From contig JAGVVL010000018.1 of the NCBI GenBank assembly GCA_018287875.1, positions 2,410,501 to 2,474,500 on the forward strand: a stretch of 64,000 nt of DNA, in the 5' to 3' direction. Shown in pieces: positions 1-17,040 of the stretch. The notes under the pieces are model-generated. The model had not been told where the DNA came from. It searched no databases and saw nothing but the letters and a program-made list of their open reading frames with translations. Source of the DNA: Nigrospora sphaerica (lineage: Eukaryota > Ascomycota > Sordariomycetes > Amphisphaeriales > Apiosporaceae). The position numbers and the translations under genes are program-made. Each line of letters opens with the position of its first letter. The first letter of the stretch is position 1.

Positions 1-143
1 TTCTTGCCCGCCGACCGCGACGAGGCACCGACGGCGTGCAGGTCGAAGTGAGGGTGCTGGGCCAGGAGGAGGATGAATCGCTGACCGACAGAGCCGGTGC
101 AGCCCAGGACACCGCACTTTTTTCGGGGGAACTCGGGAGCCAT
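1..143 (-). CDS. hom2: Aspartate-semialdehyde dehydrogenase, 5' end only
   Basis: Only the first 47 codons lie in the window; the gene continues past the left edge. The ATG (complement of 141-143) opens [20 protein letters not shown], followed by [13 protein letters not shown] and GASSRSAGK. This is the N-terminal Rossmann NADP-binding segment (GxxGxxG-like GCTGSVGQ) of fungal Hom2. The enzyme reduces aspartyl phosphate to aspartate semialdehyde in the threonine/methionine branch of aspartate metabolism in the cytosol. The start is the first in-frame ATG and fits the yeast protein's N-terminus. A TGAGTCA box about 200 bp upstream fits general amino-acid control. The identity is clear; nothing can be said about the rest of the gene. 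Confidence 0.9.
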   Translation of the reverse strand, partial: MAPEFPRKKCGVLGCTGSVGQRFILLLAQHPHFDLHAVGASSRSAGK

Positions 144-938
144 TGTGTCCGAAATGATCAACAGTGCTGATCTGGAAATCCTCGGGGTGAATTGAATCCA
201 AATGGTCACGGCGGGCGGGCGGTCCTACGGGCAAGCTTGAACTTGAATGTCGGAACTTGAGCCGCTTTCGGCGCTTTGCCTCGCCAAAAGTTGTGCCCCG
301 CGATCGGACGACGAGGAGCTTGTCAACATGGATGCCACCTGAGTCAATCCCAACGTCAAGAGTGGGGCATGCAAATTCCGAGACCGTACACAGTAGGTAC
401 TTCATACTACTTATTGGATGTTAGCACATCATATCCAACCGATACTACGTACGTACTTTAATGTAGGTAATAGGTAGGTCGGTAAGCTGGACACAAGTAC
501 ATCGATGCCAAAACCCAGCAGTACGGGCTTAGATTGATACAAAACGACACGCTATGCTACAGCGACTTTCAGGGTCCATTGAGACGCCCTGTACTACTAC
601 TATTTCTGGCACGGAACCCCGAATCTGCAGGCTCCGGCGGCGGCTCACCAGTCTGTCAAATCGCACACAGGGTCGCCCAAGTGCCCTGCGTGGAAGCACA
701 GTATTGAACAGGTCGATTACGCCTCTAAGGTATATACATTTTGAAACCAGCCCAACGCAGATCCGAACCATCTTTTACCGGAACCCCCCAACCCCCAAAC
801 GAAACAAGTGGCCCAACGCCTCTACCCAAGCGAGCCGCAGGGCATCTGGACGCGAGTCTCATCGGCGCAATACTGAAATAAATCGCCGAGACCGTGATAC
901 CGCCATGGAATAATGTTAGTGCAGCGCATTTCAAGTAC
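144..938. other. Intergenic, hom2 promoter and arg-6 3' flank
   Basis: No convincing gene. It holds the promoter of the leftward aspartate-semialdehyde dehydrogenase gene, including a TGAGTCA box, and the 3' flank of arg-6. Copies of the short motif GTAGGTA occur at about 393-400 and 463-479; this motif recurs in many intergenic spaces of the window. Confidence 0.6.
340..346. promoter_or_regulatory. GCN4/CPC1-type box upstream of hom2
   Basis: TGAGTCA is a perfect match to the palindromic TGA(C/G)TCA site bound by bZIP regulators of cross-pathway amino-acid control (Gcn4 in yeast, CPC1 in Neurospora). It lies about 197 bp upstream of the hom2 ATG, a normal distance for a fungal activator site. 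That it is used is an inference. Confidence 0.5.
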
Positions 939-5830
<4,892 letters not shown>

Positions 5831-6728
5831 TTATTTTTGTTTCGTGACAACAACTGTCGGGCCTGTCAGCATGAAATATGGCAAGGAGCGGGAACGTGCA
5901 GTATCGTGGACCACCTACCAGCGGGAATAACAATGATGAGGATGAGGATGATGATGCCGGCAATCAGGCACATTCTCATCTTCATATCCTTCCACCACAT
6001 CTGCTTCCGTACTCGGTTGGCACCGCGGCGGAAACCCTGGGCGGAGACGGCCAGGTTGTCGGTCTTGTCTTGGAGGTTGTCGAGGCGCTCGCCACGTTGC
6101 GACACCTTGTTGATGTTCTGTCGCATCACATCTACGGTGTCGTCAATTTGCTACATGGCACACAATGTCAGCCGGTTGCCCCGAGTTAACTTTTATCGGG
6201 CGCATGACTGAATCGCGAGGCCGCGGTGTCCCAAATTCCCTGCCTGCCGTTGTTGCAGTTGTTTTCTAGCGAGCGTGTGACGGGCCCTCGTGAGGTAGCG
6301 GGCCAAGCGGGATACGGGCCGCAGCGAAATCTGGAGCCCAGATGGCGTGCAGCAGAATCGTTGGCCGAGGAACGTCATTCCGCCCCAGAGCGAAATCATC
6401 GCAAGCGCGACTCCAGACTCTTTGGGAAACCGGTAGGAGGCACCAGGAGTCTAGGGCGCACGAGGCGGGCGGAAGCGCGAAGCCCTGCGATGACCGCTGG
6501 CTATTGGCCGTAAAGTGACGATCCCTTGACATAAAATAGGCAATCGGTTGGGCGGCAGGAGGGATAGATGGATGCATGTGTCCATCTCGCGATCCAGAAA
6601 CAAGGTCGAGGTCGACTTACCGCTTGCAGAGCCTGTGTCCTGGCATTTCCGCCCTGCTGATGCTGGGGAGCACCAGCCTGACCACCGCTGGGGATGTAAG
6701 GGTCGTAGGGAGCATCCTGGCCGGACAT
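5831..6728 (-). CDS. snc1: Synaptobrevin/VAMP-type R-SNARE
   Basis: An exocytic v-SNARE of secretory vesicles (yeast Snc1/2, Neurospora synaptobrevin). Three exons: 6728-6621, 6150-5919 and 5853-5831, with a 470-bp first intron (GTAAGT) and a 65-bp second intron (GTAGGT, branch CTGAC). The 120-aa product has a Gly/Gln/Pro-rich head (1-36) and a SNARE motif beginning [15 protein letters not shown]. The zero-layer Arg is in [10 protein letters not shown] (R58), followed by [20 protein letters not shown] and one C-terminal transmembrane anchor (about 97-116, tail TKQK). The exon 1-exon 2 junction reads ALQA-QIDDTV, as in relatives. It would pair with plasma-membrane Q-SNAREs at hyphal tips. The first intron is unusually long for this window. 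Confidence 0.93.
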
Positions 6729-9700
6729 TCTGGCGGTTTACCGTGTGGCGACGACTAGTCGAGATGGCGGGGAATCAAATTGCTCAGGTCGTAAATCTCG
6801 GCGCAAAAGGTCGGTCTAGCAATGCTTCTGCGTGGAGGCGGTCGTGGCGATGCGTAATGTTTGTTTTCGCGCGGATTACGAGGTGGTTTGGGGGAGACGT
6901 GGAATGGGAAAAGGGAGAGGGAGAGGAAAGATGGGGAGGTGGTTGAATGAGGTTTTGACAGGGCGGCGGCGTGGGATGGATGGCTTGGACAGGACAGGGA
7001 ACGGGATGGGATGGGATGGATGGTAATGGATGGCTGGCAGGTAGACAGTGAGTGGCTCTGGCTCGGTTTCCGGTGCTGGTGTCCGCTCGCTCGCCCGCGC
7101 AGGTTAAAGTCGGGCAGGGCCCCAATACTTTCTTACCTCTGCTGCGCTGAGGTGGTAATGGGAGGATCCGTGCTTGGGGGGTCGTCAGGTTGGCCGGCTG
7201 AGACTGGAGGGGCCCCCCCAAGCGAAACGTGAACGGGGAAACGAAAACATGGGCCCGACAGTCAGTCATCAGTTCATCGTCCGCGCCAGCAATTCCCATC
7301 ACGGTCAACACCAATCGATTGGATGTCCCATAAGTGTCGAACCCAGGTAGCAGCTGGACGAGGGCAAGCCGAGACAGCAGGAACTGTCGTTAAACCCAGC
7401 CAGCTCACGGCCAGGGATGTGCGCGGCAGCACCTGCTGCTGCTTCGCCGGCTTTGTTTGCTAGCTCTACCCGAGGCCGCCCGCATTCACCCTCTTCCTGC
7501 CCAAGGGCTATTTCTGGTCCGCCTTGTTCTGGTGTTGTTTTTGCTTAGGTACCCTGGATGCCCTGTCATGGATCTATACTAGACCAGTCGATGCTACCCA
7601 GGCCATCCATGCCATACGGCTCGCTCCATCGCATCTAGACCCCCATCGCTACATGTGCATTCCTGTTGTTTACTCTCAATCGTCCATCGTTGTGCGCTGG
7701 TGCTGGTGTAGATACGAATGCATACCCGAGTACCTACCTCTTTTAGTCTTGAGCCCGCCGAGCCCACCGCCTCCGCTGCCTCCGTTGCTCAACCTGGAGG
7801 GGATACGCAATCCACCCACCCCAGCCTCGCTTGCTCCGTCCACCATCCATTCCGGAGCGCGGCAGCCCAGCAGTGCCTCCACCCCTTCGTCTGCCTAACC
7901 CATATGGATAGTTTGACATGGATGCATGTACGTACGTTGCTATTGTGGTTGGGTTGCCTGCCCGTCCGATCGCTGACGACCAATAATACGAGGTACGCGT
8001 GTGTACCTACTTGCATGACGCTGGCTTGTTAGAGGTAGCGATGGCTTCACGCGCAAGCGCTAAGCAGAACTTGGGACTCAGCCCAGGCTGCCTGGCACTC
8101 AAATCCAGCTGGTACTAATACTTTCTGTCTCTTTGGAGTTCCATAGACGGCGGGGTTGGATGCGCCTGGGCTTGGCACATGACCACCAACACTACCACCA
8201 TACCGACCCCGGTGGAAGCAGCCCTGTCGGTAAATGTACCTACCTAATGGGACTCTAGGGGTTTCCGGTCTGTCCCGTCCGTTCCTCATAACACAATGGG
8301 GATAACAAGCAGTAAACAGCAATATCAATCGCAATGGCGGCCAGCAGAGTGCTTTGTTGAAATGAATGAAGCAATTTCCCTCAGACTCTCTCAAGCAAAA
8401 TGTCTGGCATCTCCAATGTCGTCTCGCCGGGACCCTGTCGATCTCTCGGTCTCTGGGGCCAGTGCTAGAAACCATAGCGAATCGCCGCCCCAACTCTCCC
8501 CTCCTTATAATTGTTGCAGCACGGTTTCACCAAGCACCATCAAGACCCTTCCCTGACCATGCGACGATGGCCCACCCTTTTTTTACTTCCCAAAGCCCGC
8601 ACAAGGCGGGCGGATGAATGATGGGCTGCGGGCCAGACGCTCGGGTGCGCAGATACACAGGCCGCATTTGCGACGCCGTGTCGCAGTGGCCCAATCGTCC
8701 GAGGCTCTTGCGTGGAGGTGCAGCGGTCCCGTCTGTATCGGCTCGCGACGATATGCTACTACAAATACTCGGGGGATGGGCTGAGGCTTCAGCTCTCCTG
8801 TAAGCACTCCTCTTCTCCACCCTGCAGTTCACCTGCTGCTGGCTATTGTGTAAAACTCACGATAGCTGGGTTGGGACTTTCGATCACTACTCCGTACCGC
8901 ATCCTGCGGCCGCCGCTGCGGTACGCAGTACCCGTACAGTATGGAAGCTTTCTTCCTTCCCATTGCAAAACTTTGATGTGCGTTACCTAGACCATTTGCC
9001 CACCAAACCCAAGTTTCCATCCGCCTACGACTACAATCTATTCCAGCGATGGGCGATTGGATCAATGCAGCAGTCTGTGTTGAAATGCAGTCCAAGCTCC
9101 GCATGGCCCACTCCGAGACAACCCTGCCGCTGCTAGCGCCGCTACAGAAACCAACGGGAAACGGGCTTGCTCTGCCTTTACTTATACCTTGCGTGTAGGT
9201 GTAGGTATGGGAGAGTTGTATTTAAGCAGACCATCTCACGCCCTTGGGATATGCTCGGCCCGGCCTGGGAAACTCTCCTGCGGTCAAGATGTGGCCCTCA
9301 AGACGGCCTAGCGCTCGTCGGCTTGTCTGATTCAGCTCCTGCGTACCTGGTAACCGATCAGATGCAGCTTGCAGCTATCACGAGTTTTGGACACTTGTCG
9401 TCTCGAAGCTGGACGACCGGCTCCGTGTCAACCCATGCGTCCGGTCCTAATCATAGGGATATACTTGCATGGATGGCGCCAGCAACAGCTTGCACGCCCA
9501 TCCCGCACCATCCAGAGGGCGCACTGCAAAAGCTGCAGAAACATCTACCATCCGTGTCGCCGATTATCGAATACACCGTAGCCAATGGCTTCACTAGGCC
9601 GAGCTGCCCGTCCGCTTTTCCAGGAGCTGGAAGGCCTGGACATCTCCCCACGAGCTCCCTGCCGGCCCGCCCACGTGCTCCTGGGCCGTGGCAAACAAAA

Positions 9701-10417
9701 GGCGTGAGTGTGGCCACTTGCCACAACTGGGCCGGCTAGATCATGCAGGGACTGGTCCATATTCCGCTCTAGAGTTCGACCAGCGGCCCGTCTGGTAGAT
9801 GAACCTTCGGCTTGGCGCTGGGGGAAGACCGTTCTCCAAGGATCAAGATTCTCGGACGACCAACGGGCAAGACCGGACAGCCCAGCAACTTACCTGGCTA
9901 ATAAGGTACAAGACCATTTTTGGGTGCAGGATGGAAGAAGGTAAGGTTATCTGGAATGTCACATGGGGGCCGCGCCACTACGCCGGCGGATTACCATGGC
10001 CTCGAGATATATCCTATTCATGGCTCCTGTCGCCACGACGCTCAAAAACTTCGTCCAACGCCTCTGCCTACTTAGTTGTCCCTTATTGTGACCCTAGCCC
10101 GACTGGTGTGGGAGTACATGTACAACTTGCCCGGCTGTCACGACTCGAACCTCTCGGACGCAGCCCCCTCGCGGTAAGCCTAGAGTAGACGACACAGAGT
10201 CCAAGGAGGAAAGCGTGGATTTTTGATCCTAGGCTGCGAGTTACTGTGACGCTCTACGTTGGCTCGACTTGCATCATCAACATCAGTTTGACCGCGTTTT
10301 CCACTGTCTAAAGCAGAGACACCTCGTCACGGAGGCCATTGAAACATCGCACACTTCCCGACGACTTTTGCCCGGGGCCCCTCCCTTTCTGCATATCTTC
10401 TCGCGGCCGGCCACAGA
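6729..10417. other. Large intergenic region between divergent genes
   Basis: About 3.7 kb between the SNARE and the GH76 gene. I see no open frame with coding character, splice support or family resemblance on either strand. Pyrimidine-rich tracts and TACCTACC motifs (about 7731-7740, 7999-8009 and 8236-8245) occur. It is probably two promoters plus spacer. Confidence 0.5.
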
Positions 10418-12396
10418 ATGTGGCGGCCGGGACGAAATGCCCTCCTGGTGGCAGCCTCTGGACTGCTGCTGATAAGTTCGGCACCGGCCCATGGGTATCA
10501 TCTCGACGCAAATTCATCCGGTAGGACTTTCCACCAGCCCTAAATAAGGACGGGGAACCCTTCTTACTGATTCTGTGGTTTAGACTCCATTAGACCCGTC
10601 GCCAAACAAATGGCTGCAGACCTCATGTCTTTCTACGAGGGCGACCAACCCGGTGGCACTCCTGGTCTTCTACCACGGCCATATTACTGTAAGGCTGAGA
10701 ATATTGTAACCGTTCGAGGCTCGGTTTCTAACAAGCGCGTCCGGCAGGGTGGGAAGCGGGTGCCATGATGGGCGCCATGATCGACTACTGGTATTATACG
10801 GAGGACACAACATACAATAACCAGACGACAGAAGCCTTGCTCTTCCAGGCCGGCAACCACGCCGACTTTATGCCGTCCAACCAAACATTGACCGAGGGAA
10901 ACGATGACCAGGGGTTTTGGGCCATGTCGGCCATGACGGCCGCCGAATACAAGTTCCCCGATCCGCCCCCAGGCGAGCCCGGGTGGCTGGCTCTGGCCCA
11001 GGCCGTCTTCAATACACAAGCCGCCCGGTGGGACACGGAACACTGTGACGGCGGCCTAAGGTGGCAGATCTCCACGTGGAACAACGGCTACAATTACAAG
11101 AATAGTATCTCGCAGGCTACGTTCTTCAACCTGGCCGCACGCTTGGCGCTGTATACCGACAACAGCACTTATGCCGATTGGGCCGTCAAAACGTGGGACT
11201 GGATGGTCAGCGTCAAATTCATCGATGAGAAATACTACATATACGATGGGGCACACATTGAGGATGGCTGCAAGAAGATTGTCCCGTACCAGTTCTCCTA
11301 CAATCCGGTTTGTATTGGGCCCGCCTCGTTGGTTTACGTGATGAAAGAACTGACGAGGCCGGAATAGGGAGCTTTCTTGCTGGGCGCCGCTGCCATGTAT
11401 GCTTATAGCGACAACATGAAGCAGCCGGACAAGGCCAACATGTGGCGCGAGAGGATCGACGGCCTCATCGAAGGACTGCAGGTCTTCTTTCACCAAGACA
11501 CGCCCGATGGTCCCGAGATTATGTTCGAGGTTGCCTGCGAGCCAGTCAATCTCTGCGACGTGGACCAACAGTCTTTCAAAGCCTATTTGAGCAGATGGAT
11601 GGCGGCAACTACCAAGTGGGCACCGTGGACGTACGACGTGATCAAGCCCCTGCTCGCCCACTCGGCCGTCGCGGCCGCGAGGACATGCACTGGCGGCGAC
11701 AACAATCGCATGTGCGGTCTGCGGTGGGTCAACAACTCGGGGGTGTGGGACGGCACGACGGGCGTGGGACAGCAGATGGCCGCCATGGAAGTCGTCCTGG
11801 CCAACATGATACGACACGCCGAGCCGCCTGTGACCAATCGCACCGGCGGGACGAGCGCGGGGGACCCGAGTGCCAGCGGAGCGGACATCGGAAGAAAGCA
11901 CCCCGAGGGAGCCATTGCTTTCAGGCCTTTAACGGCGGCCGATCGGGCCGGCGGCGTGATTCTCACGGTCGGCATCATCTCGGCGCTCCTAACGGCTATC
12001 GCGTACATGGTCACGGATGAGACAAAGACGACCTCGGAGAATGTACGGTTGCTAGCGGGAGGACTTGGAGAAAAGCCAGATAGGGGCCCTGAAAAAGGGA
12101 AGGGCCTCGAGGGCCGCAGTTCCACCGAGTCGGGGGAGGTGACGCGGTCAGCATCTGCTACGTCTTACGGACAACCTCCTACCTTCCAGCTGCGGCCTCC
12201 CGAACAAGCAGCCGGCGGTCTGGCGACGAAGAGAGGCTCGCTAACTTTTGCCGAGGACTGGCCCTTTCAACGGCAGGACGCCGGGCAACAGCAGCCTGAA
12301 GAGCTGCAGCCCGAAGATCTGCAACGTCCGAGGAGCTCCGTATCGAAGAAAGGGGCGACGCTACAGAAGAGGAAAAGCAGATTGAGTACCATGTGA
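10418..12396 (+). CDS. GH76 endo-1,6-alpha-mannanase-like cell-wall enzyme (DFG5/DCW1 family)
   Basis: Four exons: 10418-10520, 10584-10688, 10748-11307 and 11368-12396. The introns are 63, 59 and 60 bp; the last removes an in-frame TAG and joins YNP to GAFLLGAAAMYAY. The product is 598 aa. A signal peptide (about 1-26, LLVAASGLLLISSAPAHG) precedes a GH76 barrel with WWEAGAMMGAMIDYWYYT and the catalytic aspartate pair in EGNDDQGFWA (about 122-123). Several N-glycosylation sequons are present. Yeast relatives are GPI proteins thought to cross-link GPI-mannoproteins to wall glucan by acting on the GPI core mannan. This protein instead has an internal hydrophobic segment (about 450-472) and a hydrophilic tail of roughly 125 residues rich in Pro, Gln and Ser, so it looks membrane-spanning. 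The start is the ATG giving the signal peptide. Confidence 0.92.
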
Positions 12397-14592
12397 AAGG
12401 AACCAGTGAATATCGGAGTTCCCCCACTGTGTCACGACCTGACCATCGTATAGCGTCCTTCTAAAGCGTACGTTAGCGGGTTTGGGGGGTCGACCAGACG
12501 GTCCCGGCGCGTGACGATGTTCTCAAGCGTCTAGGAGAGCACCAGATAGCGACCAATTTGAACATACAGAGGAAACAAGTGCAAAAAAACACTATTCGTG
12601 TAGTTTAACGCCAGCGATGGAATCTCACCGGGGTGGCGATATTAAGCCCTCAAGGAGGTTCCCTAGTCTTTTCGAGCTTCTTTATGCGACTGGGAAGCGA
12701 TGAGGTTGAATCCCAAATCTTCGTTGGTATATGTAGGCGATTTGGGTGGATGATATGAGCCACGCAGATGGTCACACAACTATCCGTGGTGGAAGGTAGA
12801 TTGGACAGCTGCAAGGCACAGACATAGGTAGATGGTACAACTCATAGTTTGCGACGACTATGCCTTCACTTTGAACGCGCCGGACCCGGGGTCGTGGGCG
12901 CCGCCAGAGTGATGGCCACGGGGAAATAGAATTCAATCCTAGTCCGTATTGGCAAGTGAACAATCTCCTTTGAGACGCCTTATTATCACAAGCGAGCCTC
13001 AGCGATGACTCGGCTGCACCCGAGACATTGCCGATTGCGGCCCTTAGCACAGTGTATAGAACGAGCCCCCAAATGTGACGGGCCGTGACGTCGTATCAAC
13101 AAACGCCGGCTGGTTCCGGCGTGACGACGTTACCGAGGGGGGCGGAGGAAATGCGCCCTGCTCATGGGGCACCACCAAGAACCTCCCTCCGATTACGAGG
13201 GCACAGAGCGGCAGAGAGGTAAGAGTCAGAGGCGGGAGGCGGCGGCGGCAAGCTCAATGGCACCGATACACGAGATTTGTCTGGGAGCGAGGCGGGCCCA
13301 TCTTATACAAGTTTACACCTGTGCGACGGGCCGCCCGGGGGGCGTACGGGCCCAGGAGACGAGCCCGTACCGTTCGCCTCCCCCCACGGCTCGTCTGCTA
13401 CATTTTCGGCTATTGTGTGATCTATTGGCCTCGCTGGCCCGAGACTCGGTGCTCGGTAGTATCCCGAGGCAAGGGGAAGGGCGTCGCGGCCAGGCGCAGT
13501 ACCGCCTGCGGGATGCCGCTTGGAGGGTGGAAAGGGGGAAGGGTCGGCTGTTCTTGTCGTCGCTCAACGCGAAAGCTTCTAAGGAAAGAGGCGGGCGAGG
13601 GAGAGATAAAGAGAGAGATGGAATGGAGAATGGACCGGAGACGGAAAGCAACACCAAAAAGAAGACATGGTGCTCTGGTAGAACTCGGAGGTTTTTTTTT
13701 GCGTCTGGGGAATACCTGTGGGCCCCTCCTCATGTGGCCACCCTCGCCCAAGCTGTGACGAAGTTGAGGCTTCACGGTGATCGGCTATGCGAGCTGCGTG
13801 TGGGCGGTTTGAGGAAATGGGGCACGAACGGTTTCTCGTCGAAACACGGGCTGCCGCGCTGTCATGTACCACCCGGGAAGACCCCCAAAGTCCCCCACGG
13901 GGTTGGGAAGCCCATAGATCTACTAGCCCGCATCGTGGTTGAACAGTGCAACATCGCCCCTTGGTCGTGAGGTCGTAGAATCGCTGATTGCGTGGCACTG
14001 ACATATCCGGCCCTCCCCTTCGGCTTCTCGCTGGCGCCTGCAAACAGATAGGTAAACCCCAGCACCGGTTGAAAACCACCTCCGAATGGCCCTCGGCTTT
14101 GTTTTCTTCGAATTCGCTCTTTTGCGCCCTTGCCCTGCTCTACGCTGCCTAGGCCTCGCCCATATACCAGGATCCTGCGTTGCTTGCCCTACCTACAACA
14201 CCCAACGGACGCCACACGTTTCGTCCCAGTTTGGTGACGATACCTCTTCTTTTTTGTTGTGCTTGCACCGACTGGTTCGCCATCCCGAATACCAGAGCCC
14301 AGGTTTCGCAGTCAACAGCGGCGAGCCCTACCAACGGCCAGCCAGCAGACGCGGAGCATTCCCGGTTTACGAGTGACCAGTTTGGTCTCATAGAATTCGC
14401 TCGACACTCCTTTTGGTAAGGACCACAGCAAGTTCCACACCAATATTTCCGTTCATTACATATTCTTACAAGATGAAAGCATTGCATCTGCTTCCCGGGC
14501 CGGCATCGCCATTGCTACAAATCCTCCGGATCCCCCCCCTCCCGCTTACTCCTTTGCACGTTTCGCCATTCACCACCACCACCACCACCACC
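12397..14592. other. Intergenic region
   Basis: About 2.2 kb. The longer open frames (for example 13075-13758 plus) are Arg/Gly-rich, have no domain and overlap equally long frames on the other strand, as expected from GC-rich noncoding DNA. The last few hundred bases are probably the promoter and leader of the small membrane-protein gene. Confidence 0.5.
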
Positions 14593-15130
14593 ATGGACCC
14601 GGACCAGGTGCCTCGTCTCGATCTGCGCGGCGAGGGCCAGTCGCCGCCCTTCGACCCCGTCGGCAACACGAGCAGCCAGCTCGGGGGCTCCCACGGCGGG
14701 GCCACGGTGGGCATGGAGGTGGGCGTCGTCGTGGGCATCGTCGCCCTCGTCATCCTCACCGTCACCGGCGTCTTTCTCTGGCGCGCCCGAAAGAGCTGCC
14801 GCCCCGCGGCCCCCGGCGGCGCCGACGCGGCGCCCGACCCCGAGCGCGGCGCCGGCGCCGGCGGCCCCGCCCCGCCCCCCAAGGACGAACGGCCCGGCAC
14901 TTCGGTCGACACGGGCTTGGCCGCCGCCGACGATGATGCTCGCTCCGCCGCCGTCGCCCGGCCCGGCGGTGTCCATACCCCGAGCCACTGGCGACGCTGG
15001 GCCGCCCCCCGAGGTTATACTGGAGGTAAGCCGGTTGCTGGGGGTTCCTCCCTGGGTCTCGTATTCGGGCTCGTACTGAAGCACCTTGGTTTCCGCAGTG
15101 GAGGAGCACGAGATAGCACTTCGTGCCTGA
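14593..15130 (+). CDS. Small single-pass membrane protein, function unknown
   Basis: Two exons, 14593-15025 and 15099-15130, around a 73-bp intron (GTAAGC donor, GCAG acceptor); 154 aa. The ATG sits in a strong CACCATGG context after a CAC-rich leader. The N-terminal 40 residues are polar (MDPDQVPRLDLRGEGQS). One clear transmembrane helix follows at about 42-64 (VGVVVGIVALVILTVTGVFL) with a WRARK stop-transfer. The cytosolic tail is rich in Ala, Pro and Gly and ends EEHEIALRA. With no signal peptide, an N-outside type III topology is suggested. The architecture resembles fungal proteins with a Mid2-like single helix, but there is no Ser/Thr-rich ectodomain. I do not recognise a family. Confidence 0.6.
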
Positions 15131-17040
15131 TCGCCTGTACACCTTGTCCGCCACAGCCCGTCTCAATACCAGCTCTTGTCTCCAGACCCTGGCTAGTCCT
15201 GGAAGACAGACAGGCAGACTCCCTCACGGCAATTCCGCTCGAGGCACCTTTCTTGATATCGGAGGCCAAAAGAATCAAAAGAGGCCATACGGATGTTGCA
15301 GGGGCAGTTACGTGTAGAGATTGGTGGCATTTCTCCACCGCCAGGAGCATCAGATTGTGTTCTGATTACTTTCGGGTAGTGGTACTCCCGGCGCTTGCTA
15401 AGAGGACACACGGGGGGAAACGAAGCTTTGAAGTCGCAGGCGCCACCGGGGCAGTTGATTCCCTCGTTGTTTTAAGCATGGGAGGCGCAGTCCGTAAAGA
15501 GCAGGGCCATCAAGTCCCAATATGCCAGCAAATAGGCGATAATGGATAGCATGTTCTGTTCAAAACCTCCAACGAGTTCTTTGGTGACCCCGAAAACGTA
15601 CTCAAATCGACTGACTCTCGTATTTCTTCGGTGAATGCTTGACTGGCCATGGAAATCGCACTTCACAGCCCGGAACCTCCGTCACGAATTACCTATCTCT
15701 CAGAGAGGTGCATATCTCTAGGCTTGGGAATGCCCGAGCAGATTCTTGCGGACATAAATCATTTTAGGATATCACCTCACTGCTACAAACTCCTAGCAAT
15801 GATGGCACTCCCAAGTTACTCCAATGCTTACATAGGTACCCATGTGCTTGGTGAAGGCGAACTCAGCACCAGCAGGAATGTACCCGCCTGTGTTCTGAGC
15901 CAGGCGCTTCAAATCCAGCATCTGATTCCCCGCCGTATCATGCTACGCTCTGGTCTTTTCAACCGCCCTTTTCGCATGGGTCTACTCTTTGCTCTGGTGG
16001 CAGTACTGGTCGCGGGGTAGCATCATTCAAAATACTTCCTGATTGGAGGGCGTCCTACACCTTACCAGACCTCCAGGAATTGTGATGTACCACATGAACC
16101 ACCGGCCATTCTCCAGGGATAGTTCCATGCAAGGCCTGAGGATCTCTTTCACGTGTGAATGCGTACAAGCCGGACGGCTCACAGGCGTGAAGTCATCTGG
16201 GGCCATTCGTAGGTACAATAGGAGCAGAAGTAGCTTCAATTCTAGTATCCCAGCTTGTGCATTTGACGGATGTGGTCACAATGAAGTCTCCAAGGAAGTT
16301 GTGGCTGGACCCAATTCCCTTGGGCTATCCGTCAATGCCATACTGCACCAATTTATTCACAAAGGTATGGCATCCGGAACAGGATGCATCAAGCGAGAAG
16401 GCTGTTGCCAAGACAATGGAGTCACCAGGACGGACTGCCCTTTGGGACAAACGGAAAATAAAATGGAAGCGAAAGTTCGGATTGAATTGGCTAGACCCCC
16501 CCAGACAGTACACGGTTTCCCCCATCACTCCAACATATCTTTGATGTCGAAGTCTGGCGAAAGCCTACTCCCATGTCACATCACCAAGTGCCTTTTTACT
16601 TTCACCGCGATTTCAAACAGTATTCAGAGTTCTTGTGGCATTCACAAACACTCGTGAATTCACCGCCGGGTATGTATTCACGTATAGTTCCCTGCTTTAC
16701 GTACATTCAATTGTCCTCCCTCAAGAAAGGAATGAATCGGTCCCCATGCGGGCGAAGTCATGCCAGAAGTAAATTCATCGCCTGACAAAAGAACAGGGAA
16801 CAAACGTTTACGATTTGTTGCTCAATGCTAACATTGAATTGTTGCCTATGTCCGTGGTTGGCCCGGTGCACTCAAATCAGTGACTATTGCCCTTTGGGTG
16901 CCTGGTTTATTTTTTATTTTTTTTTATTTCTAATAAAGCTGTCGTCGTTACCCGCTCCTAGGCTGCAAACTATCACATCTTCATCACCACTCCAACTTGC
17001 ACGCCCGATTTCCACCTTTGTTGGACCAGAACCCATCACA
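15131..17040. other. Intergenic region
   Basis: About 1.9 kb, visibly less GC-rich than its surroundings. No open frame shows a domain or good splice sites. A T-rich tract near 16905-16935 and a pyrimidine-rich leader precede the next gene's ATG. Confidence 0.5.

Noticed and set aside
9167..9739. 190-codon plus-strand frame
   Set aside because: No recognisable domain and no conserved composition; equally long frames overlap on the minus strand.
10143..10157. B-box-like GGTTCGAGTC on the minus strand
   Set aside because: No A box, no acceptor or anticodon pairing around it; not a tRNA.
13075..13970. Plus-strand frames of 227 and 268 codons
   Set aside because: Arg/Gly-rich, no domain, overlapping open frames on both strands, no plausible splice context; consistent with GC-rich promoter DNA.
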